This document shows positions 7,797 through 15,275 of a DNA stretch of 38,225 nucleotides, piece after piece. Each line of letters begins with the position of its first letter. Within the stretch, counting starts at the first letter, position 1. The notes beneath the pieces were generated by a model that saw only the letters and a program-made list of their open reading frames with translations, searched no databases and was not told the origin of the DNA. Origin of the DNA: Acidobacteriota bacterium (lineage in GTDB: Bacteria > Acidobacteriota > Terriglobia > Bryobacterales > Bryobacteraceae); contig JAPKZA010000274.1 of assembly GCA_026394015.1 (NCBI GenBank), forward strand, positions 1 to 38,225, written 5' to 3'. The translations under genes were made by a program, and so were the position numbers.

Positions 7797-8393
7797 GTGT
7801 CTAAGTGGAAAGATTTGGAACAGCGGCTGGCGCGCACCGAGCAACAGTTGCGCCTCTTTCAACGAATCAGCCGGTTGATGGCGAGCGAAGCGACTCTGCA
7901 GCACGTGCTCAACTCGATTGTGAGGCTGATTCAAGAGTTCACGGTTTGCGATTCGTGTCTCGTGTATCTGCTCGAAGGGAAAGAGCTCGTCCTGTGTGCG
8001 TCGAACGACGCGCCGGAGCACACACTGGGGCGGGTACGACTGAGCTTGAACGAAGGTTTGACCGGGTGGGTCGCACGCGAGCGGCGGTTGTTGGCCATCT
8101 CGCAGGACGCCTATAGCGACCCGCGGTTCAAGACGTTTTCCGAGTTGGAATCCGATACGTTTGAGGCCTTTCTCTCGGCCCCGGTGATGGCGCGGAGCAA
8201 AGTGGTGGGCGTAATCAACGTGCAACACCGGGAGACGCATGCCTATACCGGAGACGAAATGGAGCTATTGACGACCGTGGGAGAACAGGTGGGTTGCCTG
8301 CTGCTGTTGGCACGCATGGACAAGGCAATGATTGAGCGCGCGGTCTCGCTCGAGAGCGTTCTGGCCGGAACGGTAGCGGCTGCGAGGGGATGA
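7797..8393 (+). CDS. GAF-domain sensor protein
   Basis: The 198-residue protein consists of a short N-terminal coiled coil (about residues 4-30) and one GAF domain (about 30-175), recognised by LNEGLTGWVARERRLLAISQD, FLSAPVMARSKVVGVINVQHR and YTGDEMELLTTVGEQVG. GAF domains bind small ligands such as nucleotides or haem, but the ligand here is unknown. The last 25 residues resemble the first helix of an ANTAR RNA-binding domain but stop before it is complete. The start is a GTG at 7797, with GATAAT at 7784-7789 close upstream. The TGA overlaps the ATG of the next gene (ATGA), so the two are cotranslated. Confidence 0.85.
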   Translation: MSKWKDLEQRLARTEQQLRLFQRISRLMASEATLQHVLNSIVRLIQEFTVCDSCLVYLLEGKELVLCASNDAPEHTLGRVRLSLNEGLTGWVARERRLLAISQDAYSDPRFKTFSELESDTFEAFLSAPVMARSKVVGVINVQHRETHAYTGDEMELLTTVGEQVGCLLLLARMDKAMIERAVSLESVLAGTVAAARG

Positions 8394-9514
8394 TGCGAGG
8401 GCCTGCCTTTCTTTTTGGACTTTTGCTGACGGTGACCGCTGCCGGAGCGGCGGATAAATGGAACGTCGCGTTTTTTCACGACGAAAAGGATTCCGAACTG
8501 ACGCTCGTCCAGATCGTGTTTCCTTCCGAGCGGCGCGGCATCGCGATTGGGGCGTTGATCGAGAAGGGCGGTCGGGTGAAACCGGTGGCCATCGTGACGG
8601 GCGACGGCGGCAAGCGCTGGGAGAAAATCCCATTGAAGGATACGCCCACCGCGATCAGTTGCGTGAACGATTCGGCCTGCTGGATCGCGACGGAGAAAGG
8701 CGTTTGGCTGACCGAAGAGGCCGGACGGACCTGGCGAAAGGTTTCCGGTCAGAAAGGGATTCTTGCCCTTCACTTTGAATCGGCCACCCGCGGCTTTGCG
8801 GCGGGCTCGCCAAAGTCCATTTGGGAGACCAAAGACGGCGGCAAGACATGGACGCCATTAGCGGTGACCAAAGAGATTGAAGCAAAACCGGAGTACACAG
8901 CGTTCCACACGATCGGCTTCGGAGGGAAAGTCGGCATGGTGGCAGGGACGAGTCGGCCCCCCCGCCGGGATGACCGACGGCTGTTTCCGCCCTGGATGGA
9001 ACCTGAGCTCGAAGCGAAGCGGCGCAGTTGGCCGAATCTGGTGATGATGGCTGAAACTCGGGACAGCGGTGACACCTGGAAGATTGCAACGGCATCTATT
9101 TTCGGGATCGTGAGCCGGATCATCGTTGATCCGGCTGGCTTCGCGTTAGCGCTGATCGGTTTCGAAGATACTTTCGAGGTGCCTGCGGAAGTAGACCGGA
9201 TCGACTTTAAGACCGGGCAGATGACTCCGCTCTATCGGCGAAAAGAGCACGCGGTGCGAGACATCGCCTATCTGCCGAACCGGTCGATTGTCGTGGCAGG
9301 AACTGAGCCGACGGGTCTGCGGAGTTTGAAACTGCCCAGCCGGGTGGTGATCCGCGAAGGCTCGATCGACGCCCAGAACATGGTGGGAAAGTTTGTCGAC
9401 CACGATGTCGACTACCGCGCTACCGCCCGCGACGTGAAGTTAGCGACCGCGCCGGACGGCCAACTCTGGGCCATCACCGATAATGGGATGATCTTGCGTC
9501 TCGACCGTAGGTAG
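8390..9514 (+). CDS. Exported Asp-box (BNR/Ycf48-like) beta-propeller protein
   Basis: The 374-residue protein starts with a signal peptide (residues 1-21, ending GAA). It contains at least four Asp-box motifs of the form S/T-x-D/E-x-G-x-T/R-W: TGDGGKRWEK, TEEAGRTWRK, TKDGGKTWTP and TRDSGDTWKI. Such repeats form beta-propellers in sialidases, Ycf48/HCF136 assembly factors and many exported proteins of unknown function. No sialidase active-site arrangement is obvious, so a binding or assembly role is as likely as an enzymatic one. ATG codons at 8390 and 8393 are both possible; the first overlaps the TGA of the GAF gene. The 3' end overlaps the convergent zinc-ribbon gene by 75 bases. Confidence 0.8.
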   Translation: MMRGPAFLFGLLLTVTAAGAADKWNVAFFHDEKDSELTLVQIVFPSERRGIAIGALIEKGGRVKPVAIVTGDGGKRWEKIPLKDTPTAISCVNDSACWIATEKGVWLTEEAGRTWRKVSGQKGILALHFESATRGFAAGSPKSIWETKDGGKTWTPLAVTKEIEAKPEYTAFHTIGFGGKVGMVAGTSRPPRRDDRRLFPPWMEPELEAKRRSWPNLVMMAETRDSGDTWKIATASIFGIVSRIIVDPAGFALALIGFEDTFEVPAEVDRIDFKTGQMTPLYRRKEHAVRDIAYLPNRSIVVAGTEPTGLRSLKLPSRVVIREGSIDAQNMVGKFVDHDVDYRATARDVKLATAPDGQLWAITDNGMILRLDRR

Positions 9515-9913
9515 ATCCGGATCAACGTCGTCTTCGGCGCTTTCAAACACGATGGGGCTGCGTTCGTACCGCTTGAGCAGACTAAACGCGACCTTCACTC
9601 GGCGGAAGCTCCAGAAGTTATGCCGACAGTATTCGCAGCGAACCGCTTTCGCTCCGCACGCCACGGCAATGCGGGTGGCCATCGGGGGATTGTAGTGGTC
9701 CGTGTTCCACTTCGAAAGGTCCATCCGGTGGCACCGTGTACATTTGGCATACAACATCTGTCGAATGCGCCAAATGCTGGCCCGGAAACGATGATCACAA
9801 TCCTGGCAGCGAAACGCGGCAATCCCTAGCAAATTCAGAGCTTTGCCAGAGAGAGAGCGCGACCGAGAGGTTCGCACGGATTCGGATCCACAGCGGGAAC
9901 ACGTGATCAACAT
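9440..9913 (-). CDS. Zinc-ribbon protein of unknown function
   Basis: The 157-residue protein has four C-x-x-C knuckles (Cys5/8, 36/39, 58/61, 93/96) arranged as two zinc-ribbon-like units. Each unit has basic residues around it (SVRTSRSRSLSGK; RIRQMLYAKC), which suggests a nucleic-acid or protein contact. The C-terminal 50 residues are acidic and probably disordered. No specific family is recognised. The ATG at 9913 is preceded by a weak AGGT. The last 75 bases lie antisense to the coding end of the propeller gene. Regular cysteine spacing argues that this is a real gene. Confidence 0.65.
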   Translation of the reverse strand: MLITCSRCGSESVRTSRSRSLSGKALNLLGIAAFRCQDCDHRFRASIWRIRQMLYAKCTRCHRMDLSKWNTDHYNPPMATRIAVACGAKAVRCEYCRHNFWSFRRVKVAFSLLKRYERSPIVFESAEDDVDPDLPTVETQDHPIIGDGPELAVRRGR

Positions 9914-9942
9914 CTTACCTACTCGTTAATATTACTAAATTC

Positions 9943-10836
9943 CTAGGTCGCTAGCGCTCCGAATTCTGAAGCGCTGACACCCTTAGTACTAATCCACGGG
10001 TGGTAGCGCTCCATGTGCTGATGGAACGCGGTCTGCAGAAGCGGCAAGCAGGAGGCGCTGTGGCGCAGTTGGAGCCCTTCGATTTCGAGCACCGGGTGGA
10101 GTTCGCGCGTGGAAGAGGTCATAAAAACCGCGTCGGCCTTCTCGAGCTCGGAAGGCAAAATGTGTTGCTCGGCGATCGTCACGCCGGGCACTTTGATTTT
10201 CTCAAGGAGGATCTCGCGGGTGATCCCCGGCAGGCAACCGGCCTCGAGCGGCGGGGTAAGAACCGTATCGCCGAAGATCGCGAAAAGATTGGCGGAGGTG
10301 CATTCACTCACGCGACCGTGCTCATCGAGCAGAACAACTTCGTCGTAGCCGCGCTGACGCGACTGTTCGTACCAAGTCAGGTTCTGAGACCAGGCGGTGA
10401 TCTTGGCCCCGGCGAACTCATTGGCACCGTGACGGGCGTCGGGCTTCCAGGCCAGGCGGGCCCCGGGGCCCCAGTTGGCGAGGTCCTTCGTGAACGCGAT
10501 GATGTCGTAGGGGCGCGTCTGGTTCGGGGCGTCGAAGGCACCACCGGTGTTGCGAAGGATGGCGACGCGGAGCGTGGAGTTGGGCGCGTCGTTGGCGGCC
10601 ACCAGCCGAAGCAGGTTCGCGTAAAGCTCGTCGGGAGAATCCGGCAGGGGGACGTGCATGCGCGCGGCGTCTCGCACCATGCGGGCCCAATGACGTTCGA
10701 AGGCGAACAGCACGCCATTCAGAACGCGGAGGGTCGAAAAGACCCCCCAACCGTTCAGGACGCCGACTTGGCCCGGGGAGAGAAAGCGATCGGAGGAGTC
10801 GCGCAGCTCGTCGTTGTAGAGCAGGGTGCGATGCAT
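9943..10836 (-). CDS. PLP-dependent class IV aminotransferase (IlvE/PabC/Dat-like)
   Basis: This 297-residue protein belongs to fold-type IV PLP enzymes: branched-chain aminotransferase, D-amino-acid aminotransferase or aminodeoxychorismate lyase. Lys145 in GAKITAWSQNL is the likely PLP Schiff-base lysine, and Glu178 in VSECTSANLF is the expected cofactor-ring partner. The phosphate-binding GCLPGITREILLE segment follows. The catalytic-lysine context is not the usual K-T-x-N-Y, so I cannot choose among the three activities. Length matches the family. It is divergent from the ThiO-like oxidase gene, with 33 bp between the starts. Confidence 0.88.
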   Translation of the reverse strand: MHRTLLYNDELRDSSDRFLSPGQVGVLNGWGVFSTLRVLNGVLFAFERHWARMVRDAARMHVPLPDSPDELYANLLRLVAANDAPNSTLRVAILRNTGGAFDAPNQTRPYDIIAFTKDLANWGPGARLAWKPDARHGANEFAGAKITAWSQNLTWYEQSRQRGYDEVVLLDEHGRVSECTSANLFAIFGDTVLTPPLEAGCLPGITREILLEKIKVPGVTIAEQHILPSELEKADAVFMTSSTRELHPVLEIEGLQLRHSASCLPLLQTAFHQHMERYHPWISTKGVSASEFGALAT

Positions 10837-10869
10837 GATCCGATTGTAGCGGCTTTACTATAGAAGGAG

Positions 10870-11799
10870 ATGCAGATAGCGGTGGTGGGCGGCGGGATCA
10901 TTGGCTGTGCGGCGGCTTGGCGGTTGGCGCAGCGCGGGGCGCGGGTGACGGTGTACGACCAGGGGCGGATTGGAGGCGAGGCGAGTTGGGCGGGGGCGGG
11001 AATGTTGGCACCGGGCGGGGAGTTTGCCGCCGAGTCCCGCTGGGGGCGGCTTGGCCTCGATAGTCTGAAGCTGTATCCCGGTTTCGTGCGGGAACTTGAG
11101 GCGACGACCGGCCGGCGGATCGATTTTCGGATCTGTGGGGCGGAGGAGATTGCCGAAGAGGCCGATGAAATGGAGGATCGCGTGGCCGTCCAGCGACGGA
11201 TGGGGATTCGTGTGGAGCGGATGGAGTCGGGCCGATGGTGGTATCCGGACGAGGCGGTGGTGAATCCTCGCGATGTCGTGGCTGCGTTACGGGCGGCGGG
11301 GGAGGGATTGGGGGTTGCCTATCGCGAGGGGGTGGCGGTGAGCGAGCCAGAGGAAGAGACCGCAGTGTGGGCCACCGGAGCGTGGGCACCGGGCGCATTT
11401 CCCATGAAAGGGCATTTGATTCGGTACGCTTTGGCGCCGGGAAGCTTGCCACGTATTGTTCGGCAAGGGCACTTTTACGTCCTGCAGCGGGGCAGTGGAG
11501 AGACAATCGCCGGCGCGGACATGGAGCGGGCGGGATTTGAGCGGTCCGTGCGCCCCGCCGCCGTGCAGGAGATTCGGGAGGCGGCCGAGGCGATGGTGCC
11601 GGAGTTGCGGGGGCTGGTGGTGGAGGAGGCCTGGGTCGGGTTCCGGCCGGGGTCAGAGACCGGAGAGCCGGTAGTCGGTAGGCGAGGCGACAGCCGGATT
11701 TGGGATGCCTATGGCCACTTTCGGAACGGGATCCTGCTGGCGCCGATCACCGCCAGGATGTTGTGCGATGAGATTCTCCCCAGTGGGGAAAAGGGTTAA
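10870..11799 (+). CDS. FAD-dependent amino-acid oxidase, ThiO (glycine oxidase)-like
   Basis: The 309-residue flavoprotein has an N-terminal Rossmann motif VVGGGIIGCAAAWRLAQRGARV (G-x-G-x-x-G at about 7-12) and the second FAD contact GGEASWAGAGMLAP, typical of the DAO family and of ThiO in particular. C-terminal EAWVGFRPGSETGEPVVG and GHFRNGILLAPITARML match the family's late FAD motifs. ThiO makes the glycine imine for the thiazole of thiamine in aerobic bacteria. No thiamine genes are adjacent, so the exact substrate stays open. GGAG immediately precedes the ATG at 10870; any later start would lose the FAD site. It overlaps the convergent HipA-like gene by 53 bases. Confidence 0.85.
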   Translation: MQIAVVGGGIIGCAAAWRLAQRGARVTVYDQGRIGGEASWAGAGMLAPGGEFAAESRWGRLGLDSLKLYPGFVRELEATTGRRIDFRICGAEEIAEEADEMEDRVAVQRRMGIRVERMESGRWWYPDEAVVNPRDVVAALRAAGEGLGVAYREGVAVSEPEEETAVWATGAWAPGAFPMKGHLIRYALAPGSLPRIVRQGHFYVLQRGSGETIAGADMERAGFERSVRPAAVQEIREAAEAMVPELRGLVVEEAWVGFRPGSETGEPVVGRRGDSRIWDAYGHFRNGILLAPITARMLCDEILPSGEKG

Positions 11800-12607
11800 C
11801 GCGGGCGTCGACACAGGCGGCGATCAGATCGGCTACTCGGGTCCGGCGCCTTTGCAAGGTCACCAGTAGGTCATCGAGGCGCGAACGTTCGTCGCCCGGA
11901 AGCCAGGATTCGGGAATCTGCCGGGCCGTTTGGTCGAGGATTTCGTCGGGGAAGTGGCGGACGAGTTCGAGCCAGGGTTCGAAGGCGGCCAGGGATTGGA
12001 CGGAGCGGTAGACCTCGTGGCGGAAGTAAAGGCCCTGGAGCGGGGAGTCCTGAAACTCCCAGTGGGGGCCATTGAAGATGTAGCCGTGGTCGATCATCTG
12101 CGCCACGAAGCCAATTTTGAGAGGGGTTTCCGGGGAGGGCAGCCAGTCGCCGAGTCGGGCGCGGAAGAAGATCGCTTGCCGGGAATCCGCGTTGGCGCAC
12201 CATTTGTCGAAGACGAGGGCACCGAGGAAATCGGGTCGGTTGGCGATTTTGGGCAGGAGCGAATCGGGGATGAAATCGTAGATGGCTTGGCGAAGAGGGT
12301 CGCCGGGGAAGAGGGAGCCGAAGTGCCAGCCGGGCAGAATCGCCCGCTGATTGGAACCGAGATGAATGGCAAGCTCCGGGTTCTCGCGCAGAAAGCCGGG
12401 CGAGAGTTCAATCAGGCGGGTTTCCGGGCAGGCTACGCCAAGATACTGAAGAATACCCGCCGCGACCCACTCGTTGACCAGGATGCGGCGGTGCTGCGGG
12501 TTTTCGAGAAACTTAACGACGTAGTAGCGGCCGTCGTCGGCTTCGAGGAGATGGGCTTGAGCTCCGCCGCGCATGCGACGGAGAAAACGGCGCGCCTGGA
12601 TGGGCAT
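11747..12607 (-). CDS. HipA-like protein kinase, stand-alone
   Basis: The 286-residue protein resembles the short HipA-like kinases common in Acidobacteriota. Visible elements are a glycine-rich start GGAQAHLLEADDG, a candidate ATP lysine (Lys32 in YYVVKF), a conserved NEW after it, DKWCANADSRQAIF (134-147) in the position of the HipA catalytic loop, and MIDHGYIF (172-179) in that of the metal-binding aspartate. Classical HipA phosphorylates glutamyl-tRNA synthetase and is paired with HipB. No HipB-like gene is adjacent, and this protein is shorter than HipA (about 440 residues), lacking its N-subdomain. Whether it acts as a toxin is unknown. It overlaps the ThiO-like gene tail to tail. Confidence 0.75.
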   Translation of the reverse strand: MPIQARRFLRRMRGGAQAHLLEADDGRYYVVKFLENPQHRRILVNEWVAAGILQYLGVACPETRLIELSPGFLRENPELAIHLGSNQRAILPGWHFGSLFPGDPLRQAIYDFIPDSLLPKIANRPDFLGALVFDKWCANADSRQAIFFRARLGDWLPSPETPLKIGFVAQMIDHGYIFNGPHWEFQDSPLQGLYFRHEVYRSVQSLAAFEPWLELVRHFPDEILDQTARQIPESWLPGDERSRLDDLLVTLQRRRTRVADLIAACVDARVNPFPHWGESHRTTSWR

Positions 12608-12653
12608 GGATGATAGAAATCGAGCGTCGCTCGTCTGGAACCGAATTCTGCTC

Positions 12654-12659
12654 TAAACT
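12654..12659 (+). promoter_or_regulatory. Possible -10 box for the small acidic protein
   Basis: TAAACT lies so that transcription would start near 12666, upstream of GGAGG (12679-12683) and the ATG at 12695. No good -35 box is visible. Confidence 0.3.
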
Positions 12660-12694
12660 AAATGATTATCCCAAACGCGGAGGACGCGCACAGC

Positions 12695-12940
12695 ATGGCA
12701 GAAGAAAAAGAAGTGGAATTGAAAGAAACCAAAGACGCAAAGCCCGAGAAAAACGAAGGCGACCAAGTGGCGCTGGAGTTGATGAAGTTTATCGCCGTGA
12801 CGACGGGATACGGAAAAGGCTCGCCGGCAGCGGGTTTTTCCGGCAAGACGTCATCGGCCAAGAGCCCGGAAGAGCAGGCGGATGCGTTGCTCGAACTCTT
12901 TCAGCGCTGCCGTCGAGCAGTGAAGCAACCGGCGCAATAG
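12695..12940 (+). CDS. Small acidic/charged protein of unknown function
   Basis: This 81-residue protein has a highly charged N-terminal 30 residues rich in Glu and Lys (AEEKEVELKETKDAKPEKNEGD), probably disordered. A compact segment follows (VALELMKFIAVTTGYGK) and then a C-terminal helix (SPEEQADALLELFQRCRRAV). I do not recognise a named family. The ATG at 12695 is preferred to the ATG at 12662 because GGAGG at 12679-12683 lies before it and a TAAACT box at 12654 would start transcription just upstream. The gene is divergent from the HipA-like kinase and convergent with the histone-like gene, with a strong stem-loop between. Confidence 0.65.
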   Translation: MAEEKEVELKETKDAKPEKNEGDQVALELMKFIAVTTGYGKGSPAAGFSGKTSSAKSPEEQADALLELFQRCRRAVKQPAQ

Positions 12941-12948
12941 ACGCTGGC

Positions 12949-12968
12949 GGGGGCCGCGGAGGGCCCCC
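12949..12968. terminator. Stem-loop between convergent genes
   Basis: GGGGGCC (12949-12955) and GGCCCCC (12962-12968) pair perfectly as a 7-bp GC stem with a 6-base loop, between the ends of two convergent genes (12940 and 12979). No T-run follows on either strand directly, so it is a terminator candidate rather than a textbook one. Confidence 0.5.
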
Positions 12969-12978
12969 CAAGCAACTC

Positions 12979-13485
12979 CTATTTCTTTTCCGCGGGAGCC
13001 TTTTTGGCTGGCGCGACCTTCTTCGCAGCGATCTTTTTGGCAGGAGCCGACGGCGCCGCGGCTGCCTTTACCGCGCTGGTCGTCTTCTTCGCCCCCCCGA
13101 CTTTCTTGGCAGGCACCGCCGCTTTCTTCGCGGAAGCCGAAAGCTTCTTGGCAGGTGCCGCGGCTTTCTTTGCCGGGGGAAGAAATTTGGCGGGCCGAGG
13201 CGGTAGCTGGCCAGGTCCGAGAGCGAATGCGGGCGGCGGCGGAGGTTCCAGTTCGATCCTGCTCGAGACCCTCGCTCGCAGCGTGGTCGGGGCCGTCGGC
13301 GGGCGTGGCGGAGCAAGAGGCGCAATTACGAGTTCCCGACGCTCTTGTTCGGTAAACTCGTCATCGTAGTCGTCTTCGGAGTACTCGCGCAGTTCCGATG
13401 CTAGCTCGACATGTTCGTCGTCGAGCGAAAGTTCTTCAAAATCATCGTCGTCGAAGGGACGAGAGTAAACCGGCAAATGATTCAT
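12979..13485 (-). CDS. Histone-H1-like protein with acidic head and Lys/Ala/Pro-rich tail
   Basis: The 168-residue protein has two opposite halves. Residues 10-52 are strongly acidic (DDDD, LSLDDEHVEL, YSEDDYDDEFTEQE). From about residue 100 the chain consists of about eight x-A-K-K repeats (PAKK, SAKK, GAKK) separated by Ala/Pro/Val, as in eukaryotic H1 tails and bacterial H1-like proteins such as HctB and AlgP. A proline-rich linker joins them. The tail is expected to bind DNA non-specifically, and the acidic head could restrain it or recruit a partner; both are inferences. Such repeats change length easily. It sits immediately downstream of, and on the same strand as, the transglycosylase gene. 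Confidence 0.7.
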   Translation of the reverse strand: MNHLPVYSRPFDDDDFEELSLDDEHVELASELREYSEDDYDDEFTEQERRELVIAPLAPPRPPTAPTTLRARVSSRIELEPPPPPAFALGPGQLPPRPAKFLPPAKKAAAPAKKLSASAKKAAVPAKKVGGAKKTTSAVKAAAAPSAPAKKIAAKKVAPAKKAPAEKK

Positions 13486-13532
13486 GCAGCCACCATCATC
13501 GAATGGAATTCAAGCCGAATGATACCGTGAAA

Positions 13533-15152
13533 CTAACCGCGAGGGCTACGCTTTTGTGCGGCGGCCGCTACAGGCTTCCGGGTAGGCGCTTTCAAAGCGG
13601 GTTTCGCTTGCGCCACCACCGGTCGCTTCGCGGTACTCGCACGGACCGGGACGCTCGGTCTAGCCTTGGCCACCACCGCACGAGGAGCCGGTGCCGGAGC
13701 AGCCGGAACCAGGATGAGGGCTCCCGCTTCGGGTAGCTCTTTCAGCTCCGGATTCACGGCCAACAAGTTGCTCGCCGAAGTGCCGAAACGGCGGGCGATC
13801 AGCCCGATGTCTTCGCCGGCGTCAGCTCGGTAGGCACGCCAGGAAAGGCGCTTGTTCTCCGGAACGAGTTCTAGCCCGGCCATCAATGTGACCAGCGTTC
13901 CCTTGGGCACATGCAGCTTATAGCCCCCCGGAGCGACGTCTTTCAGCAGCGCCGGGTTGATCTCCCGGATGGCCGAAACCGGCTGGCCGGTCAGGTCCGC
14001 GATCAGCGCCAGACTGGTCATCGTGGTCATCTCGACCGTGTCGTACTGCAGCGGTTCTTCCAGAATAATGTCGCTGAGGCCGTAATTCTGCGGATTCTTA
14101 GCCATGATCGTCATGGCTAGAATGATCGGCACGTAGTTCGAGGTTTCCAGCGGCAGAACGCCCCGATTGCGGAGTTCCCACACGTCCGCATAGCCGGTTC
14201 TCTCCACGGCACGGTCCACGTTTCCCGGTCCGCAGTTGTAGGCCGCGATCGCCAAATACCAATCTCCGAACTGGTGATAGAGGTCGCGAAGATGCCGGGC
14301 CGCGGCGCGGGTCGCAAGCTCGGGGTCGAACCGTTCGTCGACGTAAGCGTCCTGCCGGAGGCCGTACTCAGCGCCGCGACCGCGAATAAACTGCCACATC
14401 CCAGCGGCGCTCATATAGCTCACCGACTCCGCTTGGGCGAGAAAGATGAACTCCTGCGGAATCCCTTCTTCATCCAGAATTCGGGAGATCATCGGCTTGT
14501 ACTTGCCAGCTCGGCGGAGGCCAGCGCGGATCGTGCCTCGGCCCCGTTCCCCACTGAAATAATTAATGAAAGAGAGAACCGCGTCGGTAGCTTCCAGCGG
14601 AAGTTGACTCACCGTGGCGGCGACTTCATCCCTCACCATCGGCTTAATCTTAGGGTCCACCGGGAAAGTGAGGCTCAGGATATCGTCGATCGGCGCTTTA
14701 TCAAAGCTAGGCTCTTCGCCCTTACTCGCCCCGGCCCCGAGGCCTTCGACGTCAAGACGGTGGATTTTTGCAACCAATTCTTCGAAACGTTTATCAAAAT
14801 GAGTACGGTCGACCGGGTCGGCCTTGGAGTTCAGAACGAGATCGAGAGCCTCATCAAACAGCTTCCGCGCCTCTGCCACACGACCAGCCTGAACCAACTT
14901 TCGGCCTTCCTCGAACATCACTTCGGCCCGGCTCATGCGCTCGTCCTTACGGGTCGGCTTGGCTGGAAACGGCTGATTAATCTGCGGCGGAATGGGCGTA
15001 ACTGCTTCTTTTGTAGGCAGATACGGAGCCTTTGATTCTTCAGCGTCGGCGGCGGCCCGGGCGGCAAAACGGAACGGCTGCGCCTGGCAAACGGGTAGGC
15101 TCAGGGCCCACACAAGGGTTGTGGTAGAAAGCGTTTTCAGGAACAAGCGCAT
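13533..15152 (-). CDS. MltD-type lytic transglycosylase with LysM domain
   Basis: This 539-residue exported enzyme cleaves peptidoglycan between MurNAc and GlcNAc. It has a signal peptide (1-24), a charged helical region with a tetratricopeptide-like stretch (about 75-130), an SLT catalytic domain (about 215-345) and at least one C-terminal LysM unit (about 445-490), followed by a basic Ala/Pro/Lys tail. The catalytic glutamate is Glu242 in FLAQAESVSYMSAAGMWQF; GAEYGL, YLAIAAYNCGPGNV and the NYVPIILAM segment are canonical. The loop after Glu-Ser is about six residues shorter than the usual ES-G-F-x-P-x-A-x-S-x-A-G-A-x-G-M-W-Q-F pattern. The ATG at 15152 has AGGAG 6 bases upstream. Confidence 0.9.
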   Translation of the reverse strand: MRLFLKTLSTTTLVWALSLPVCQAQPFRFAARAAADAEESKAPYLPTKEAVTPIPPQINQPFPAKPTRKDERMSRAEVMFEEGRKLVQAGRVAEARKLFDEALDLVLNSKADPVDRTHFDKRFEELVAKIHRLDVEGLGAGASKGEEPSFDKAPIDDILSLTFPVDPKIKPMVRDEVAATVSQLPLEATDAVLSFINYFSGERGRGTIRAGLRRAGKYKPMISRILDEEGIPQEFIFLAQAESVSYMSAAGMWQFIRGRGAEYGLRQDAYVDERFDPELATRAAARHLRDLYHQFGDWYLAIAAYNCGPGNVDRAVERTGYADVWELRNRGVLPLETSNYVPIILAMTIMAKNPQNYGLSDIILEEPLQYDTVEMTTMTSLALIADLTGQPVSAIREINPALLKDVAPGGYKLHVPKGTLVTLMAGLELVPENKRLSWRAYRADAGEDIGLIARRFGTSASNLLAVNPELKELPEAGALILVPAAPAPAPRAVVAKARPSVPVRASTAKRPVVAQAKPALKAPTRKPVAAAAQKRSPRG

Positions 15153-15275
15153 TCGTTCTCCTGCCCGGAGGTGAATTTGGGGTTACATGGCAACCCCCTC
15201 ACTCTACTATTTTTGGAATAGTCGGGGCAAGCAGGTGTACCTAGTACGAGGTATCGACGGGATCGGTATAAAACA

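Noticed and set aside
10000-10863. 287-codon plus-strand open frame opposite the aminotransferase gene
   Set aside because: Shadow frame; the minus strand carries the PLP-enzyme motifs.
14274-15035. 253-codon plus-strand open frame opposite the transglycosylase gene
   Set aside because: No motifs, and antisense to a well-defined enzyme.
15179-15197. Stem-loop GGGGTT/AACCCC between the EF-G and transglycosylase genes
   Set aside because: No T-run in the direction of transcription of either minus-strand gene; role unclear, so not listed as a terminator.
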